Below are positions 5,784 to 8,771 of a stretch of DNA of 8,771 nucleotides, piece by piece. The stretch is from the NCBI GenBank assembly GCA_022709485.1, contig JAKLIS010000040.1:1-8771 (forward strand), given 5' to 3'. The position numbers and the translations under genes are program-made. Source of the DNA: Elusimicrobiota bacterium. Lineage in GTDB: Bacteria > Elusimicrobiota > Elusimicrobia > F11. The notes beneath the pieces were generated by a model. That model saw nothing but the letters and a program-made list of their open reading frames with translations. It searched no databases and was not told the DNA's origin. The number at the start of each line of letters is the position of its first letter. Within the stretch, counting starts at the first letter, position 1.

Positions 5784-5808
5784 AAAAGAAAAAGTAAAAT
5801 ATCCTTCG

Positions 5809-6471
5809 ATGAAAATATCCCTGACCTTATTGATTCCTTTCTTTCTATTCGCCGGTTGCATAGTCACACCCAGCCGTAACACCCGCGATATATCAGATTA
5901 CACGGGGTTCCTTCCCATCGATGAAAACACAATGATTTACTGGAATCCGCAAAAGAAAATCCGGGATTACAAAAAGTTTTTTCTCGAAAATATTGAGGTC
6001 TATCCGAATCCCAGGAAAAAAATAAACCCGGAAGATCGAACCCTATTCACAAATTGGGAACCTGTCCTTTACGAAAAAACCCGGGAAAATCTCAAAGGCC
6101 GATATCCTTGGATGGACGCCCCCGGAAAAAATATTTTATCCGTTAAAATCCGCATTTATGACATCAAACCTTTCCGGTGGCTCACCTCCGCCACAGGAAC
6201 CCGGTATTTAAAGGCCGATACCGCGACGAAGGGAAGCAAGTTCTATGTGGAATGCTTCGACGGAAAAACCAAGGAGCTCATTTTTGGTTTGGCCACGTTG
6301 GTTCCGGGAGAAAATTATATGGCTTTTCAAGACCCTGAACTTATTCCCAATGTTGAAGAAGTCTATATCCAATGGCTGTCTTTCTTGCGGTCGATGTTGA
6401 ACAAATCCCTCGAAATTCCCAACCCTCTTATTCCAGATAAGCCAGCTTCTTCAACATCCCCCCGTCAATAA
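5809..6471 (+). CDS. Predicted lipoprotein, DUF3313-like
   Basis: This 220-residue protein has a lipoprotein signal sequence: MK, a hydrophobic stretch (3-14) and a lipobox FAGC with the lipidated cysteine at C17. The mature protein should therefore be anchored to a membrane facing the periplasm. The mature part opens with ISDYTGFLPIDENT (28-41). A 'GFL' segment soon after the lipobox, then a Y/W-rich stretch and an 'IEVYPNP' strand (62-68), resembles DUF3313 envelope lipoproteins, whose function is unknown. The match is by eye and moderate. No Shine-Dalgarno site precedes ATG 5809, only A-rich sequence, but this start gives a perfect signal peptide. If the TAAAAT at 5795-5800 is a -10, the transcript could be nearly leaderless. 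The last 44 bp overlap the convergent SDR gene. Confidence 0.7.
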   Translation: MKISLTLLIPFFLFAGCIVTPSRNTRDISDYTGFLPIDENTMIYWNPQKKIRDYKKFFLENIEVYPNPRKKINPEDRTLFTNWEPVLYEKTRENLKGRYPWMDAPGKNILSVKIRIYDIKPFRWLTSATGTRYLKADTATKGSKFYVECFDGKTKELIFGLATLVPGENYMAFQDPELIPNVEEVYIQWLSFLRSMLNKSLEIPNPLIPDKPASSTSPRQ

Positions 6472-7192
6472 TAAAATTTCCGCCCGTCACAAATGAGTTC
6501 TTAGAATCAGCCAAAAATGCCGCCATTTCCGCGATGTCTTCCGGTTTTCCCACCCGGCCCGCGGGATGCTGAGTGTGATCGATCTCTCGAAGTTTCAAAT
6601 AATAGGACGATGAGGATTTCTGCCAATTCGTTGTATCGATCCAACCCGGACTAATAGAGTTCACCCGAACACAAGGGCCCAAGCTCACCGCCAGACAGTG
6701 AGTTAAAGCCAATATTCCCCCCTTCGACGATCCGTACGCTTCCTGATTTTTATCTGACGCCAGCCCACGCACCGAAGCGATATTTATAATGGCGCCTTTG
6801 GTTTTTTTCAAATGGGGGGCGGCATATTTAGACATGAGAAATGGGCCGGTGAGGTTGGTTTGAATGGTGCGGTTCCAATCTTTAAGGGAAATCTTATCAA
6901 GCGGTTGGAAGCGGACAAGCCCCGCGTTATTGACGAGAACGTCCAGCCGGCCAAATCTCTCAATTGTTTTTTTGATTACATTTTTAACTGAATTTTCTTT
7001 GGTAACGTCCGTGTGAACAAAATAGGTTCGCCCAAAGGCTGAAAATTGTTTTTCCGTTTCTTTTCCGCCTTCCACGTCGATTTCAGCGATAACGACGTCC
7101 ATGTATTCATCCAAAAAACGCCGGGCGATGGCCCTTCCAATGCCTTGGCCGGATCCGGTGATAATAGCGACACGATTTTCTGATTTTTTCAT
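6428..7192 (-). CDS. Short-chain dehydrogenase/reductase (SDR, classical type)
   Basis: The 254-residue protein is a complete classical SDR with a Rossmann fold. Visible motifs are the dinucleotide loop TGSGQGIG (12-19), D62 in HTDVT, NNAG (88-91), N113, and catalytic S140, Y153 and K157 (YGSSK). The C-terminus reads TGGNFIIDGG. An acidic residue at the end of the second strand (E37) suggests preference for NAD(H) over NADP(H), which is an inference. The substrate cannot be told; relatives act as 3-oxoacyl-ACP reductases, sugar or alcohol dehydrogenases. The frame extends to 7312, but that would overlap ndh by 95 bp, whereas ATG 7192 has an excellent ribosome binding site. It lies 25 bp downstream of ndh on the same strand, probably in one operon. 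Its 3' end overlaps the lipoprotein gene's 3' end by 44 bp, tail to tail. Confidence 0.92.
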   Translation of the reverse strand: MKKSENRVAIITGSGQGIGRAIARRFLDEYMDVVIAEIDVEGGKETEKQFSAFGRTYFVHTDVTKENSVKNVIKKTIERFGRLDVLVNNAGLVRFQPLDKISLKDWNRTIQTNLTGPFLMSKYAAPHLKKTKGAIINIASVRGLASDKNQEAYGSSKGGILALTHCLAVSLGPCVRVNSISPGWIDTTNWQKSSSSYYLKLREIDHTQHPAGRVGKPEDIAEMAAFLADSKNSFVTGGNFIIDGGMLKKLAYLE

Positions 7193-7200
7193 GAGTTTTT

Positions 7201-7210
7201 CCTCCCCTTT
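7201..7210 (-). promoter_or_regulatory. Strong Shine-Dalgarno site (AAAGGGGAGG) of the SDR gene
   Basis: Read on the minus strand, AAAGGGGAGG ends 8 nt before the ATG at 7192. It shows that translation begins there and not at the upstream in-frame ATG at 7312. It sits just after the ndh stop codon, as expected inside an operon. Confidence 0.85.
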
Positions 7211-7217
7211 AAAGAAA

Positions 7218-8498
7218 TTACTTTGAAAATTCCTCCGTAATGAGCCGGGCATGCCGATTAAAACTGAAATAATTCCAAGCCCATTGGAAAAATACCAAAA
7301 TCCGGTTTTCAAACGACACCAAGCCCATTAAATGAATAAAAAGCCACACCAGCCAAGCCAATGGACCGGAAAGTCGAATCCAATTTAAATCCGCGACGGC
7401 TTTGGTTCGTCCGATGGTGGCCATTTTTCCTCGGTCACGATATTGGAAAGGAGGACGCGTCCGATTGGAAATTCTGGCTTTGATGATTTTGGCCACATAT
7501 CTCCCCTCCTGTATCGCAACGGGCGCCACGCCGGGAAGGGTTTTTCCGTCGGGTGTTTTGAAATTGGCCAAATCCCCGATCACAAAAATATCCGGATGGC
7601 CGGCGATGGTCAAATCCGGCTGAACGAGGACGCATCCTTTCTTATCCAATTGCGCGCCGGTTGATTCCGCCAATCTTTTCCCCAATGAAGACGCCCTCAC
7701 CCCCGCCGCCCAAACGACCGTGCGGGTCAAAATTGTTTCTTCTTCCGTTTCCCCTTTCAAAATAACCCGATCGGGCATCACCTGGTTCACCGCCATACCT
7801 GTTTTTACGACGACCCCCAAATTCTCCAGCTCTTTATGCGCCTTCGCGCATAGGGCCGGAGGATAAGCCGGAAGAACCGTTTTCATGGCATCCACCAGGA
7901 CGATTCGCGCGTCGGCGGGATTAATGAAGCGGAAGTTTTCTTTAAAGGTATCGCGGGCCAGTTCCGCGATGGCCCCCGCCATCTCCACCCCTGTGGGCCC
8001 GGCCCCCACAATGACAAAGGTCAAAAGTTTTTTTCTTTCTTCCGCGGCGGGTTGTTTTTCGGCCAGTTCAAACGCCATAAGAATTCGCCGCCGGATATCC
8101 GCGGCGTCTTCGATGGATTTCAGCCCTTGCGCCAAGGGAGCCCACTCATCATGGCCAAAGTAATCATGGCTGGCGCCGGTGGAAATAATGAGCGTGTCGT
8201 AATGGACCTCGAAATCTTTTAACTGAACCATTTTGTGCCGGGGATCAAAACCAATCACTTCACCCAAAATGACTTGGGCGTTTTTTTGATTTTTAAGGAT
8301 TTCCCGAAGCGGAGAAGAAATGTTAGTGGCCGATAACCCGCCGGTGGCCACTTGATAAAGGAGCGGTTGAAATAAATGGAAATTCCGCCTGTCTAAGAGC
8401 GTCACTTTGACGGGGACATTGGCCAGAGCCCGGACCGCGGTTAAGCCGCCGAATCCGCCGCCAATGACGACCACGTGATGCCTTAAATTTTTGTCCAT
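7218..8498 (-). CDS. ndh: Type II NADH:quinone oxidoreductase (NDH-2)
   Basis: This FAD-dependent, non-proton-pumping NADH dehydrogenase feeds electrons from NADH to membrane quinone. The 426-residue protein has an N-terminal FAD-binding VIGGGFGG (11-18) and LLDRRNFHLFQPLLYQVATG (34-53), typical of NDH-2. The NAD-binding loop is VGAGPTGVE (164-172), followed by the FAD-contacting IGD (307-309) and the quinone-site segment APVAIQEG (325-332). A hydrophobic C-terminal segment (378-409, with WLVWLFIHLMGL and FFQWAWNYF) anchors it at the inner face of the membrane. Most NDH-2 proteins have Q at the position of E331, a small variation. The GGAAG at 8508-8512 is a fair ribosome binding site 9 nt before ATG 8498. 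It lies 52 bp after lpdA and 25 bp before the SDR gene, all leftward. It appears intact. Confidence 0.95.
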   Translation of the reverse strand: MDKNLRHHVVVIGGGFGGLTAVRALANVPVKVTLLDRRNFHLFQPLLYQVATGGLSATNISSPLREILKNQKNAQVILGEVIGFDPRHKMVQLKDFEVHYDTLIISTGASHDYFGHDEWAPLAQGLKSIEDAADIRRRILMAFELAEKQPAAEERKKLLTFVIVGAGPTGVEMAGAIAELARDTFKENFRFINPADARIVLVDAMKTVLPAYPPALCAKAHKELENLGVVVKTGMAVNQVMPDRVILKGETEEETILTRTVVWAAGVRASSLGKRLAESTGAQLDKKGCVLVQPDLTIAGHPDIFVIGDLANFKTPDGKTLPGVAPVAIQEGRYVAKIIKARISNRTRPPFQYRDRGKMATIGRTKAVADLNWIRLSGPLAWLVWLFIHLMGLVSFENRILVFFQWAWNYFSFNRHARLITEEFSK

Positions 8499-8550
8499 GA
8501 ATAATTTCTTCCAAGGCTCTAAGACTTATATTGATCTGAGGGACGATAAG

Positions 8551-8771
8551 TTAATACGAAACGTAAAATTTTTCCGCGCATTCCATGAGGGTCTCCGGAA
8601 GAGTCGGATGGGGATGCACAATTTCAGCCAAATCCTGCGCGGTCGCCGCCATTTCAATGGCCAACACGCCCTCGCTAATAAGCTCTCCCGCGCCATAGCC
8701 GCAAATGCCAACCCCTAAAATCCGATCCGTCTGAGGATCGATAATAAGTTTGGTGAGTCCCTCCGGATGCC
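8551..8771 (-). CDS. lpdA: Dihydrolipoyl dehydrogenase (E3), C-terminal fragment (5' end beyond window)
   Basis: The minus-strand frame from the window edge to the TAA at 8551-8553 encodes 72 residues with no start, because the gene continues past base 8771. The fragment reads [12 protein letters not shown], then [18 protein letters not shown], then HPHPTLPE, which is the dimerisation domain of dihydrolipoyl dehydrogenases. H54 and E59 of the fragment (HPTLPE) correspond to the catalytic His-Glu pair that acts across the dimer. E3 reoxidises dihydrolipoamide in 2-oxoacid dehydrogenase or glycine-cleavage complexes and makes NADH. Family enzymes are about 460-480 residues, so roughly 15% is visible. 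The family is certain at the level of the pyridine nucleotide-disulfide oxidoreductase dimerisation domain, and the HPHPTL motif favours E3 over mercuric or glutathione reductase. ndh follows 52 bp downstream on the same strand. Confidence 0.9.
   Translation of the reverse strand, partial: HPEGLTKLIIDPQTDRILGVGICGYGAGELISEGVLAIEMAATAQDLAEIVHPHPTLPETLMECAEKFYVSY

Larger units (their letters stand above)
5452..5808. other. Divergent intergenic region (357 bp), mostly palindromic repeat array
   Basis: This gap separates the divergent rtcB and lipoprotein genes and should contain both promoters. Only 41 bp next to rtcB (5452-5492) and about 25 bp next to the lipoprotein gene (5784-5808) are not obvious repeat. 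The rtcB side has a tandem 8-bp repeat GTGCATAG/GTGCATAA (5473-5488) of unknown meaning. The lipoprotein side has a TAAAAT at 5795-5800, a possible -10 without a clear -35. Open frames across the region are read through palindromes and look non-coding. Confidence 0.7.

Noticed and set aside
5437..5882. Several 60-100 codon open frames across the second repeat array
   Set aside because: They are low-complexity Pro/Leu/Arg/Gly/Glu translations of palindromes, present on both strands at once, as expected of non-coding GC-rich repeats.
7193..7312. 40-residue N-terminal extension of the SDR
   Set aside because: It overlaps the conserved membrane-anchor part of ndh and lacks SDR homology, and ATG 7192 has an excellent ribosome binding site.

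Overview
This 8.8 kb window looks like ordinary, densely coded chromosome from a Gram-negative-type bacterium. Base composition is moderate, with genes at roughly half GC. There is a diderm-style lipoprotein with a lipobox, a small secreted protein, a type II NADH dehydrogenase and a dihydrolipoyl dehydrogenase. Two gene-free stretches are filled with short palindromic interspersed repeats. That repeat load, plus the archease/RtcB pair and an AmmeMemoRadiSam radical SAM enzyme, resembles many uncultivated bacterial lineages, but the sequence does not let me name the phylum. I saw no rRNA, tRNA, transposase, CRISPR array or phage gene.

Layout from left to right. (1) Positions 1-1011 (+) hold the C-terminal part of a polytopic membrane protein resembling GT-C/PMT-type glycosyltransferases; it is cut by the window edge. 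(2) Positions 1022-2059 (-) encode an AmmeMemoRadiSam-type radical SAM enzyme. It is transcribed divergently, across 42 bp, from (3) a thioredoxin-fold peroxiredoxin-like protein at 2102-2686 (+). (4) Positions 2687-3182 are non-coding. They hold a 20-bp tandem repeat embedded in a longer palindromic repeat family. (5) Positions 3183-3545 (+) encode a 120-residue exported protein of unknown function. (6) A leftward pair follows: rtcB (3997-5451), then archease (3548-3979), an RNA ligase with its activating factor. (7) Positions 5452-5808 hold a second and different repeat array, built from GC-rich perfect palindromes and bounded by a 21-bp inverted repeat. It occupies the divergent promoter region between rtcB and (8) a lipoprotein at 5809-6471 (+). 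(9) A leftward redox cluster closes the window: the C-terminal end of lpdA (8551-8771, cut by the edge), ndh (7218-8498) and a short-chain dehydrogenase (6428-7192). The last gene overlaps the lipoprotein gene tail to tail.

Two functional units are clear. RtcB with archease forms an RNA 3'-phosphate/5'-OH ligation module. The lpdA-ndh-SDR cluster handles pyridine nucleotides: dihydrolipoyl dehydrogenase produces NADH and NDH-2 passes its electrons to quinone. I found no convincing new multi-gene system. The items most worth a second look are the two unrelated repeat arrays, especially the one sitting in the rtcB/lipoprotein promoter region, the unaccompanied radical SAM enzyme, and the small exported protein.
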